Part shown: piece after piece, positions 1-11,252 of the stretch
Position numbering within the stretch: the stretch's first letter is position 1
Layout of the letters: each line of letters begins with the position of its first letter
NCBI RefSeq assembly: GCF_031877795.1
Contig: NC_133943.1
Span: forward strand, 10,099,001 to 10,163,000
Reading direction: 5' to 3'
DNA from: Strix aluco
Lineage: Eukaryota; Chordata; Aves; Strigiformes; Strigidae
DNA length: 64,000 bases
Translations under genes and position numbers: made by a program
The notes under the pieces: model-generated
What the model was told of the DNA's origin: nothing
Seen by the model: only the letters and a program-made list of their open reading frames with translations
The model's database searches: none

Positions 1-480
1 CCCGCGGCGCCGCCGCGCCCCGCCCTGGGGGTGCCGGTACCGGGTCGGGCGGCGACGGCAGCGCCCGGCCGGGCCCCGCCACGTGCGCCCCGGGGCCGCC
101 GTTACCTGGCGGCGGCAGCGGATCCTCCCGACCCGTCCCGCTCCGCTCAGCTCCGTCGCGGCGGCGGCAGCGGCGGCGAGCATGCGTGGGGCGGCGGCGG
201 TGGGGGCGGTACCGCGCCCCGGGCCGCTCCCCCCCGGCTGCCGCCCGCCCCGGCGCCACCGGGCAGCGGTGGGGAGGCGAGGGAGGGCCGGCGGCCGCGG
301 GGAACGTGGGGGTCCCGGCACACACACACCCCCCTCCCCTCCCGGTGTCGTCGCTGTTACCGCCCCGGGAGCCCCCCCCATCACCCCCCAGCCCCCCCGA
401 CACCCCCCAGTATCCCCACCCCGTATCCCCCAGGGACGGTCCCGCCGGCACCCCCCGGTGCACCCGGGCACAGCAGGACA
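1..480 (-). promoter_or_regulatory. CpG island and first non-coding exon of a minus-strand gene (GPRIN1 by synteny)
   Basis: The first ~480 bases are extremely GC- and CpG-rich. On the minus strand a good splice donor, CAG followed by GTAACG, ends an exon at 106. Upstream of it (about 110-190) lies GC-rich sequence without a convincing coding frame, as expected for a 5' UTR exon. The rest of that gene would lie left of the window. In human 5q35 the gene beside SNCB on this side, in this orientation, is GPRIN1, which has a non-coding first exon. The name is inferred from synteny only. Long open frames in this stretch come from GC bias and are not called. Confidence 0.5.
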
Positions 481-983
481 CGTGGTCGGCACCGGCCTGG
501 TCAGGGGGTCCCCAACCCTTAGCGTGAGTCCCGTGAGCGGGGGGGTGACAGTGACACAGAGCCCGGTCCCCCTCCTACCTGGTGATGGAGATGGCCGCTT
601 CCCTCCCAGGCATCACCGGGGCGGGGGGGGGCTGCACCCCAACCAGCCCGCGGGACGGGGACAACGTGCCACCGCGGCGGGGATGGAGGTGGGCTCCCGC
701 GTACCCCTCGCCCAAGGGTGGGGGAGGACGGGGAGGGGAGAACGTCCCCGTCTCCCTCCCAGCAGCGCTTGCCTCTGCTCCCGGGCTCAGGCTTTGTCTA
801 ACTCCTTCCCACGCGCTCCCGCTCGCGCTGCAGGGGGGAAGGCGGCCTGCTCGCCTCGCCTGCATCCCTGCATCTCCCCCAAACCCTCCAGCATCCCCCC
901 AAACCCCCCCCAGCTGCTCCCCATCACCCTATAGGATCAGCATCCCCCCCCCTGCCCCAGGGATGTCAGCGCCCGGGCAGGAG

Positions 984-1097
984 CTATAGATCTATAGAGT
1001 CGAGGAGGAGGGTGTGCTAACATTAACCCCAAGACACGGAACCCCATCTTGGGGCTAACGTTAGCACACACGCCCCCCCAGACCTATAGATCTATAG
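984..1097. repeat. Hairpin-forming inverted repeat bounded by two identical 14-bp palindromes
   Basis: Two identical copies of the palindrome CTATAGATCTATAG lie at 984-997 and 1084-1097. Between them, 23-base arms at 1012-1034 and 1047-1069 are inverted copies with two differences, around a 12-base loop (1035-1046). In a minus-strand RNA both differences become G-U wobbles, so the stem would be fully paired. I recognise no known transposon ends. It could be a small MITE-like element, a cruciform, or an RNA hairpin of microRNA-precursor size. Confidence 0.7.
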
Positions 1098-3006
1098 GGT
1101 GAGGCCAGTGTGATGGGAGCTGGCACACCTGGTTGCTTGGAGACAAGGGAGGTTGGAAATGCTCCTTCCAGTAAACAGCCAGGCTGGAACAAAACCCCGA
1201 AGGCTAAAAATAGGGAGGCAGGATATGGAAATAAAATAAAAAGCGTTGCTTTACCCACCCTGGGGCAGAGCAGGGCACCCCCATGTCACCGCCAGGCACC
1301 CTGATGGGGGAATGGGGTGGATGGTGTGGGGGTGCATTGCTGCACCCATCAGCATGTCCCCCCCTCGAGGTGTTTGTCCCCACCCATATGGTCCTGTGTG
1401 CTGGTCCCAGTCTGGCAGCATTGACTGGGCCCAGTTGCCTGCTTGCAGTGGGGGGGAGCACAGTGTGGGGCATAGGTCTGGGTTTATAACCCACACTGCA
1501 TGTGTGGGATCAGACCCCAGGCTGGGCACAGACCCTGGGGGGCACAAGGGACACCACGGGCAGGATCACGTCCTGGCAGAGGAGGGGACTGAAATGTCCC
1601 CCATGCCCTGGCTGGGACTTTGCCACAGGGTGGGGGGCTGTGGGGTCGCATCCTGCTGCCATTTGCTTCTACCCGCTGCTCTCCACTCTGCTGGCAGCTG
1701 CTCTCCCCATCCCCATCCCCATCCCCATCGGCATCTCAGCACCCCACACGTCCCCTGGCCGGGGGCGGGTGGGTCGTGGGGAGCATCCTCCCCTCCCCAC
1801 AGGCAGCCTTCATCCCAAGCCGGCTGCCTCTCCCTCCTCCTCTCCCCACCCGGGCACTTCGGGGCTGGCAGGAGAACAATAGCGAGGAGGATGAGTAAGA
1901 TGGTCCCCATTGCCTTGGCAACGCACTCCCGCGCTGCCGGCGCGCGAGGAGTCAGGCAGCTGCCTGAAAAGCGCATTCTCTCTCTCGGCGGAGGGGGCTG
2001 CCGGCACAGGTAGCATGGCAGCCCCCTCCCTCGGCACCACGGCCCACCTCCCACGCCCGCACGGGCAGCGCCACGTGAACGCGCCGGGCTCCCCCACAGC
2101 CGCCAGCACGCCGCCGGCGTCCGCACACGCCGGTGCAGGCAGACACACGCGCCCGGCACACGGCTCGGCCCAGGCTTGGCCCCACGCCATGCGGCTCGCC
2201 GGTGCCCGGTTGTGCCGGGGAGCGATGGAACGCAGCTGACAGGGTCTGGCTGGGAAACGTGTCCCATCCAGGGCTGCCCGGTGGGCAGGCGATGGGTTTC
2301 CTGGTGCCGCTCACGGCCACGCCACCTTCATGCACGGCTGCCCACGTTATCTGCGGGCAGGGCGGTTGGGCTCTGGAGCTGACGGGGTGCTGGCAAATGG
2401 GAGCAGCAGAGGATGCTCAGGGGCACCGGGCTGCCATTGCCACCTGTAGCCGTGTGCCCCACACCGCCCCCGGGCTCCCTCCCCAGGACAAGTTGTGCCG
2501 CCAGCAGAAGGACCCTCGGCATGCCCAGAACTGCGGGTGCCTTGGGATGGCAGCGAAGTCAGACCCAAAAGCACCAAGCGCCCTAAAAATAGCTCTGCCT
2601 TCCCAGCCACCTTGGCGCGGAGGTGCTGGGAGGGGCCTGATCCCTGCCAGCACCCTCCACCCTGGCTGCCCCAACACGCGGCCCATGGCTGGGGCTCACC
2701 TGCCCGAGCCCTGCGGGGTGGGAGGGCCCCACGGCCGGGACACCGCAGCCCAGTGGCCAAGCACATCGCCCTGGGTGCTGCTGGCGCAGGCAGGGCCCCA
2801 GGCGCAGGCAGGGACACACCCCCAGGGCTAGCTTGGGGCACAGGGAGGGACGGCCCCTACTGCTGGGATGGCGGCGTGGGGCTGCGCAGGCGCCGGGAGC
2901 TGGGCGAGCACCCCAGGGTCCCCCAGCCCCACCGCCCCGCTCCCCCCTGCACCCCCGCACCCCTCCGCTGGCCCCGGCCCTTGGGGCCATCTTCTGCCTG
3001 TGCAGA
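1098..3006. other. Intergenic region upstream of the GLUD paralogue; no gene seen
   Basis: No coding exon is supported here; the long open frames are low-complexity products of GC bias. Two perfect MEF2-type sites (CTAAAAATAG) lie at 1204-1213 and 2583-2592. An RFX X-box-like motif (ATTGCC-TT-GGCAAC) lies at 1909-1922. A short run of CCCCAT units lies near 1705-1733. These motifs suggest regulatory DNA of one of the flanking promoters, but the sequence alone does not show activity. Confidence 0.4.
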
Positions 3007-3226
3007 CCCCGCCCCCATCATCTTCCCACCTCCCATTGGCCACAGAATCAGCCAATCAGAAGAATCTTGAAGTACCCACCCTGCCCATGCCCCGCTCCAC
3101 AGCGCCCCCCCACGGCCACCCCATCGGGGATCAGCCAATCAGAGAGCCGTTTGCTGAAGGGCGTGCCCTCAGCCACCCAGGGCACCCCTTATTGCCCGCT
3201 GCCAGGGCGGCAGGGCGGGGGCAGCC
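3007..3226 (+). promoter_or_regulatory. CCAAT/GC-box promoter of the GLUD paralogue
   Basis: Within 220 bp of the start codon there is a GC box (about 3007-3014) and three CCAAT elements: an inverted one at 3035-3039 and direct ones at 3052-3056 and 3135-3139, the two direct copies both inside GCCAATCAGA. I saw no TATA box. This is the usual layout of a CpG-type promoter driven by NF-Y and Sp1. The start codon at 3227 follows directly. Confidence 0.6.
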
Positions 3227-6200
3227 ATGTTGAGGGTAGCAGGGAGGCGGCTGGGCCGGGGGGGCCCCATGGCAGCGCCGGGGTGGTGCCGGGGCACGGC
3301 CGGCCTGGCGGGGAGCAGCCACAACGACCCCGGGCTGCTGGCCATGGTGGAGGCCTTCTACGGACGGGCGGCCGCCATGATAGAGGCGGAAGCGGCCCAG
3401 CGGGGCGGGCTGCCCTGGGTGCGCGTGATCCTGGAGACCATCCGGCGCTGCAGCCACGTCCTGGAGGTGGCCTTCCCCCTGCGCAGGGACAGCGGCGCCT
3501 GGGAGGTGGTGCGGGGCTGGCGGGCCCAGCACAGCCAGCACCGCCTGCCCTGCAAAGGGGGTAAGGCAGGGAGCCACGGCCCCGCTGCACACTTCTGTAT
3601 CCCGGCCCAGCAGCGTGCGGCTTTGCTGGGCTCACCCCCGCCCGGCCTGGGGAGCGGGGAGGCTGAGTGGGAGGCATCTGCGTTAGCGCGGTGCTGGTCA
3701 GGATGTGTACAGAGGTGCCCAGGAGGACGCTGTCCTTGAATGCATCCCACAGAAGGACAGGACGCACCTGGGGGAGGCAGCTCTGCCAACCTCAGCTGCA
3801 GCCCAGCTGCTCCAGCTCGCACCGGAGCACAAGAGCTGCATGGCTGGCAGCCAACCCTGTGTGCGTTTGACTCCTCATCCTAAATACCATACACTCGCTG
3901 CCCTCAATATACCTCAAAGCAGCGACAGTTGTTCTGAGCCTGCTGGGTCCCAGCCTCCTGTCCCTTCGCCCTGAGCCTGAGGCTTTTGCTGTGCTGCAGC
4001 TGCACTGTTTGAGGCGCTCGCCACAGCAAAGGCCTGTGTCTGTGGGATGGCTGGCTGGTAGGAAGCTGCTTTTCATTCTGTGGTGATCTGGAGGAACAGG
4101 TCTAGCTGAACGATTGCTGATCACCTATTGTGACTAGATGCTGCTGTTTCAGAAGAGTCAAAACCTTTCCTACAGTGTCTCTGTGCCATTTGTGGTAAAA
4201 AGGCAGGGACTCTTCACTTTTCTCTCCTTTCCCAGGGGTTCGTTTCAGCAGCTCAATGGGTGCCGATGAAGTAAAAGCCCTGGCTGCATTAATGACATAC
4301 AAATGTGCCATAGTGGGTAAGTACAAGAGGAATGTAAAGCGTGTGGAGACTTGGGCATGGGATGGGGCTGTGATACAGTGAGTCAGAAAAGCTTGTTAGG
4401 TGCTTTGAATATCAGAAGTGCTCCAGAAGTGCAGGATGTTCCTCTGGGCACGGATGTGTGAGGGCAAGGCTTGCTGCGGCTGCAGAATACGCCACTGGCA
4501 GTCCGGGATGTTTGTGTTAATCAGGGAGCGTCAAGCATCGTGCTTCTCAGATGCAGTCTCTGTGCCTGGGTTGTCATGGATTCAGCTCTGGCTGGTGGCG
4601 TTTGTGGCAGGCTCAGGGCCCGTATCCTGTCCTGCCTTTGGCTCTGCTCCGCAGAGGCCGCATGGCATTAGAGAGGAGCCATGTGTGGGGTCGGGAAGCG
4701 CTGGCCCCATGCCTGGATTCGCCAACAAGGTCACGATTGCCGTAGTCACCTCCTCCCCCGGGAAGCAGATGAGCTGGCAGAGAACATCTGTCTGCCTTAC
4801 CCGGTCTTTTCCAGATGTTCCTTTTGGTGGTGCCATGGCGGGTGTGAGGATTGATCCAAGTAAATACTCGGTGAGTTCACTCCTCTCCTTCCTCCGCCGA
4901 CGGCCCATAACTCACGCTCCATTTGCACAGCCCTCCCTCTCCGTGTGTATCACAGCGGTGCACTCTGACAAGCAGGAGGAGATGTTTGTGGTGAGTAACA
5001 CTCACCCAACGACTGTGAAAAGCAGCTTCGGGTGGGAAGAGGGGTGGGGAGCTCTGGTTTATGGGTCAGCGCATCTGGCCAGAGACACGCTGAAGGAGTC
5101 TGGAGTAGGGATGCTCCTGCCGCTGCCTGCTGTGCTGGGGGAAGGTACAAATCAGCGAGGGGTTGGAAGAGCAGTGAGCAAAGGCACCAGGAGTTCACAC
5201 ATCTCTTTTTTTTCGATCCAGGGTCCCCAGCTGCTGTGAATTAACTCCCTGGAGACGTCAGGGTGTGACCTGTACAGGCAGAGCAGGGCAGCTGCCGGAT
5301 GCTGCACCATGGCTCTGTGATTTTTCTTGGGGCCTGTAGTAACAACTGTGTTTTGATGTTCTTGCACAGGAACAGGAGCTGGAGAAAATAACAAGGCATT
5401 TTACTGTAGAAATGGCCAAGAAGGGATTTATAGGTGAGAGTGGTTTTGTCCCAGTTCTGTAAGCAGTTGTGGCTTGCAGGCAGGGGAGCGGGCAGTGGCT
5501 GCCTGGCTGGGCAGGCACAGAGGCTGCCGCTCCCTCACTGCCTGTCAGCAGCACTCTCTGCCCTGGTGCTCTGCTGTCCGATCGCCATTTTGCGCTGCTT
5601 GTGCTGTGAATTTGTAGCAGAAGGAGCCTCCTCCAGCACCAAGCACTGTGGGGTCTGGCCCAGGGTGTCTCCCAGTTACTGATGGGCAGGGCCTCACCTG
5701 GGTGTTACCCTCATTCCTGCTGGCCTGCGAAGTCACAGGGAGGAGTGAAGGTTTATCCTGCCTCAGCGTGTGACAGAGAGCTCAGTGGGTGCTGGTCACA
5801 AGGCAAAGACCTTTACATTCCTCTTTACTTGAAAGTATTGAGAAGGAACACAACAAAGACCCTGTGAAAGCCAGTTATTCATGTCTGAGAGAAGCTGAGG
5901 AGACCCTGGGACATGGGCAGCACCACGCTTTGCTCAGGGGACTCCTTGGTGTGCCCAAGAGCATGACCAGCCTGCAGAAATCACCTGGCTGTACAGAGCA
6001 GAGAATCAAATTGCAAAGACAGGGTTTGACAGATTTTTCTACCTCCGCAGGGCCTGGGATTGATGTGCTGGCCCCTGATGTCAGTACTGGAGAGCGGGAG
6101 ATGTCCTGGATAGCTGACACCTACACCCACACGCTGGGGTACCGGGTAAGCTCTGACAGTGCTGGTTTGGACCCTGGGATGCTGTGGGCACTACGAGGGT

Positions 6201-9200
6201 TTGTGCCCAGAGGCCCGTGCCAGTGAGTTGCTTTAGGTTTAGGTGAGGGTTAGGAGAGTGTGAGGGAAGCTGAGGCTTGGGGAAAGTCCTCTCTAGAGGA
6301 CTTGCACCAGGTGAGACCTTAACCTTCTTTCTCTCCACCCCGGCCTCGCAGGACATCAACACCCAGGCGTGTGTGACAGGAAAGCCCATCAGCCAGGGAG
6401 GCATCCATGGGCGACGCTCCGCCACGGGGCGAGGGGTCCTGCATGGCATCGAGAGCTACATCACCAACACAGACTACATGGACTGCATCGGCCTGAGCCC
6501 CGGCCTGCCCGGCAAGACCTTTGTGCTGCAGGTGAGTGCTCAGCCCAGCCAGAGCTTTGAAGAGGACACTTCCTCGGGACCTTTCTGCCCCTCCTCTCCA
6601 GAACAGCTTTCAGCCTCAGCTCCTGCAGTGCTGCCTGGACATGATTTCCCAAATCTCTCCTCATCCTGTGACAGCTGGCACTCGTTTGAGCAGTCTTTCA
6701 GACCTGCTGTGTGTGGATCAGTTCCTAAGAGCTGATCTCTTAGAAACTCGAATCGGCAGTCCAGGGGTGCTGCACTGCTCAGTCGGCACAGGCATTCCCA
6801 AGATTTCTCTGTAGCCATCCTGCCTGAAAACGCTCATAAAATGGAAGCTGCGACTGACCCTCACCTGTGCGGCAGGTAGAGCGGCGAGGTGGCAGGACAC
6901 AGGGGACTCTGCCAGACTGGATGGAAAAAGCCAACCCCAGCGACAATGTCACGTTTCTGTCACCTCCAAACCACTCGTGGCAAGCTGTCATGTTACCCAT
7001 GGCAAAGGTCCTGCTTGTGGGTGCAGCCCCCGTCTCTTCTGGGTTCTCTGTGGGTCTGGCCCACGCTGGCCTTGCCTTGCCCAGCGGCCTGGGAGTCCGG
7101 TGGGACCCAGAGGGTGCCAGCCCTGCCTTTACCCTCTGCTCCCAGGAAGGAGCTTCCCTTCCCTGCAGCCCAGGGCCTGCTCACTGCTGCGGTGAGGTGC
7201 TTCCCCCTGCTGTAGCTCCAGGAGCTCCTGCTCCCGGCCAGGCACTGCTGCCCCGATCCACTGCCCGCTCTGCCCGCAGCTGCCCGTTTCCTGCTGAGGC
7301 CACTGCTCTCTGCAAGGGAGAAATAAACTGGAAACCACGCAGCTGAAGTCTTGCCTGTGGCCAGCACTCTGTGCTTTCCTCCGAGCGCTCGCTCCCCGAC
7401 GCAGCTCCCTGCCGCGGGGAAGAGGCTTTGAACCGAGGCTGTACCGGCGCTGCTGCCCGCAGTGCCCTCGGGAACAGCCCTGCCTTTGCTCATCCCTTTC
7501 CTCTCCGCACATCCTTCTGCTTCGCTGATACGGCAGAGAATGAGAAGGCTGACGTCCTTGGCTACTGTGTGTATGATTTTGCTGTGTTTGGGAGCTGTTT
7601 TTGCAGTCTCAGGAACCACTGTTGCTTTTAGGAGCTTTACCAAGCTGGCAAGTGCTTTGGGGCACACGGTGCAAAACCATCTGTTCCCGTAAGGAGAGCT
7701 GAGCTACCCCCACAGCCCTGCCCTGTGCCGGTGCCGTGGCAGCCGATCACAGCCCCTCAGCGTGAGGTGCTGGAGAATTGCTCGGATGTGCCTAGACGCT
7801 GTGTGGTGCCCACCAAGGGACTGGGTTTCTCACTGGATTTGTTTTCTATCAAGATCAGCTCTTAGAAACTGAATGGCATGCTGTTCTTGGAATATCACGT
7901 CCAAGAGCTCTGGAGGTGATAAAGACAAGCTGAGCTGGAAGTCCTTATCCCATGGGTTCTGCTTTTCACAAACCTCTAACGAGCCAGGGAGATCTCTGTC
8001 CTTCCACGTCCTAGTCACCATCCAGCCAAAACATTCACCAAGAACTGCTAGATCCGGGGTTCCTATTTGTGCTTCTCAGCTCAGGCTCCTGGGAGGGGGC
8101 TGTTACCAGAGCAGCGGGTCTGTTTGCAGTGTTTGTCCCCACAATTCCCCTCTGCCCAGACCGTCTCTGCTCTGTGTTGCTGTAGGGCTTTGGCAAAGTG
8201 GGGCTGCACACCATGAAGTACCTGCATGAGTACGGAGCCCACTGCATCTGTGTTGGGGAGACAGATGGAGCCATTTACAATCCCAGAGGCATCAACCCCA
8301 AGGAGCTAGAAGACTATGAGCAGGTGAGTCGAGCCCAGTTAACCCAGCTCCTGTTCTTAGGGGAGGGTAGTCAGTGCCTGTCTCTGAAACACCCACAGAG
8401 AAGGGGGCTGCCCCTCATCTCCCGCAGAGCCCAGCTTTGAGGGCAGTGCTCAACACTGCCAGTCTGGGCCCAGCAGGACTCTCCTGCTCATTCCAGGGTC
8501 ACGGCACCATAGTTGGCTTTCCAAAAGCAGAGTCCTACAACGGCAGCGTCCTGGAGGTGCCCTGCGACATCCTCATCCCTGCCGCTATTGAGAAGCAGCT
8601 CACAGGGGAGAATGCACCCCGGGTGCAAGCAAAGGTACAGAGCACTTGCGCTGCACACTCCCAACAGGCCCTGCATTGGTGTGCGAGTGACAGCAGCCCA
8701 GCCAAACCTTCATTTTTGGCACTCAGCACCCCAGGGATGTGTCCCATCACTGCACTGATAACTTGCCCGCTGTGCCAGAGGGACAGAGCGTGAGGCAGAG
8801 GTGGCAGATGGCATAATTTAGGGGAGGAGAAAAGCCTAAGCCCTTCCCTTTGCAGGCAGGGAGCAAGGATCGTTGGAGTGACCTTTGCTGGCTCTTCTGG
8901 CATCCTCAGTCTTCATTGCTCTATCAGATCCTCCTCCCAGGGCAGAGGAGATGATACCCTTGAAGGTACTGGATGTCACAGTGTTGACACTGAAAATCAT
9001 AGGCAGCAGATAAGAGTGAGCAAAGCAGAGGACTGCTACAAATACCAGCTTCCTCCCTTCACTGTGAGCTCCAGGGACCGAAGGACAGGGCGTACTGGGG
9101 CCTGGGACTCTGTCACAGCCAAGGTCTTTTGCAGGCTGAGCCCTTAATCATTCTGAGCGAAACACGAGCTCTGAGCTTTTGCTCATCCTGAACAGCTCCA

Positions 9201-11252
9201 GTGGGGAGGCGAGTGCCCGGACCCCTGCCACCAGAAACGGCCTGGTGGGGGAATTGCAGCACCAGGGGAAGCAGCCTGGTGCTGATTTCTTCTTTTATTT
9301 CTTTCACCTATGTCACCTCTGCTCTGCTTGTGCTCTCAGATCATTGCAGAAGCTGCCAATGGCCCCACTACACCAGCAGCACACGAGATACTCCTGCAAA
9401 GAAACATCCTGGTCATCCCGGTATGTCCATATGTTGTCAGCTGCTCCAATGTGGATCTAGCCAGGCTCTGGGACCAGGCAGCGCTGATGGTGCTGTCTCA
9501 GTCAGCCTGTTCCCTGCCTTGCCCCCAGCTCCTGAGCACTTCTCAGATGCTGGTTTCCCTTCTGAACCCTCCTGGTTCTTGGCTGCAGCAACGATAGACC
9601 ATGGGGCTCCTGGCCAGCACCAGGATGTCCTGCAGCCACTGGTGGGCCAACAGCAAACTGTGCCACATCAGACGGGGTGTCAGAGCAGCTCGTGTCTCTG
9701 CTCAGAGGCAGTGCAGAGCCACTGTGGCTCTAGGATTTGGCCATCCAAGTAACCTCTGGCCTGTCCCTGAGGGCAGCACCCAGGGGTATGGGGAGGGACC
9801 CAAGGCAGAGGAGGAGAGATCCCCAGATCGGTCATGGGTCTCGGGGTCACCCTAAGCAGCAAATCTGAAGTATGTACTGCCCTTGGCAGGACGTGTATGT
9901 GAATGCAGGTGGTGTGACTGTATCCTTCTTTGAGTGGCTGAAGAACCTGAACCACGTTAGCTACGGGCGCCTCAGCTTCAAGTACGAGTGGGACTCCAGC
10001 TACCACCTCCTGCAGTCAGTTCAGCACAGCCTGGAGCAGTGGTTTGGCAAGTCCAAAGGGGAGATCCCCATCATCCCGTCCCCACAGTTCCAGGCCCGTG
10101 TGACTGTAAGTGCCTATGACTGTGGAGGGTTGTCCTGGCTGACCTGTTTCCCATTCCCAGATGCTCCTGTCTGCTGTCTCCATGCTGAAAGCTGAGCTTT
10201 GGCACACACGGAGCCCCCCATGCACTCATCCCACTGATGGAGGGGATGGGATGGAGATGCAGTGTGTGCTGGTACCATCTGAGGGTGCTGCTGGGGGCTG
10301 CACGGGGTCCCTTAGGAGCCATGTGCTGGATCCAGCTGCACCTGTGGGGGTCCTGCGCCAAGCAGAGGGGCTGTGTTTGATAAATGGGTTTGGGGGGCCA
10401 ATCTGTAGCCTCTCCCACAAAGGATTCACTTGTTCTCCCCCTCAGGGTGCCTCAGAGAAGGACATTGTGTATTCAGGACTGGCCTATACCATGGAGCAGT
10501 CAGCCAAGGTACCTCCGAGGGCTCTCTGCCTCACCCATCCCTGCTCATGGGCCCCTTGCCTTACTGCAGAGGCTCTGCGCTGTATCTGAGGGGTGCCCAT
10601 GCACAGCACCCCATCGCCACTCCTGGCAGGGCAGCACGAGGCCCAGTGGTGGCTGTACCCATGCTTTGGGCAAAGCCTCGTGCTCTGCTGTGTCCCTTGC
10701 TGCTGCTGGGTCCCTGCCCCTCTCTCCGTTCCCACAACCCCCTGTGCCCCATTTCCAGAGTTGCTCAGATGAGCCGGGGGTGCAGTGCTGGGGGGGGGAC
10801 TGTCTCGTGCCACCCCTCAGGGGGGCTGCTGTGCTCAGCAGTGAGTGCCTGGAGCCCACCCATGGGCGCAGGGCCTGTCCCCAGGGGAGCACTGTAGGGC
10901 AGCAGTGGGAGAAGCAGCTCCAGACCCGCTCGTAGGTGGCTCCAGGTCTTACAGAGCTGCCCCCTTGGTCGTTTGGCGTGGGGGTGACCTCTTCCCCCTT
11001 GGGTGCTCCTGGGCCCTTGGCCTGGTGCTCACCTGCGTGGGGCTGCCTGCACCCTCCTCACTGAATCCTCTGCGCCCCCCTTGCCCCCAGACCCTCCCAG
11101 CACACACCGCTGTCACAGCTCTCCTCTCTCCCTAGCAAATCATGACCGTGGCTGCGAGGTACAACCTGGGCCTGGACCAGAGAACCGCTGCTTACCTGTG
11201 TGCTCTGGAGAAGGTGTTCACTGTGTACAATGAGGCCGGTTTCACCTACTGA
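3227..11252 (+). CDS. GLUD1-like: Glutamate dehydrogenase paralogue (GLUD family, GLUD1-like), complete, 12 exons, catalytic Lys replaced
   Basis: Exons: 3227-3560, 4236-4316, 4815-4870, 5370-5433, 6051-6145, 6352-6531, 8186-8323, 8497-8634, 9340-9420, 9890-10105, 10446-10508, 11136-11252. All junctions are GT-AG and the frame is open for 520 residues (human GLUD1: 558). GDH interconverts glutamate and 2-oxoglutarate with NAD(P) in the mitochondrial matrix. The Arg-rich N-terminus fits a targeting peptide; mature sequence starts near residue 30, and about 13 residues are missing from the early helix. Substrate lysines K110 and K134 (bovine K90, K114), D188 (D168) and the Rossmann GFGKVG (271-276) are kept. 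The catalytic lysine (bovine K126) is Met146 in GGAMAG. Human His454 is Tyr470 and Arg463 is Gln479. The antenna and C-terminus are well conserved. The gene is tail-to-tail with SNCB. Membership of the family is certain; enzymatic activity is doubtful. Confidence 0.95.

Noticed and set aside
83-934. Long open frames on both strands in the first kilobase
   Set aside because: Pro/Gly/Arg-rich products of a CpG island, overlapping in several frames, without recognisable domains; they come from the lack of AT-rich stop codons.
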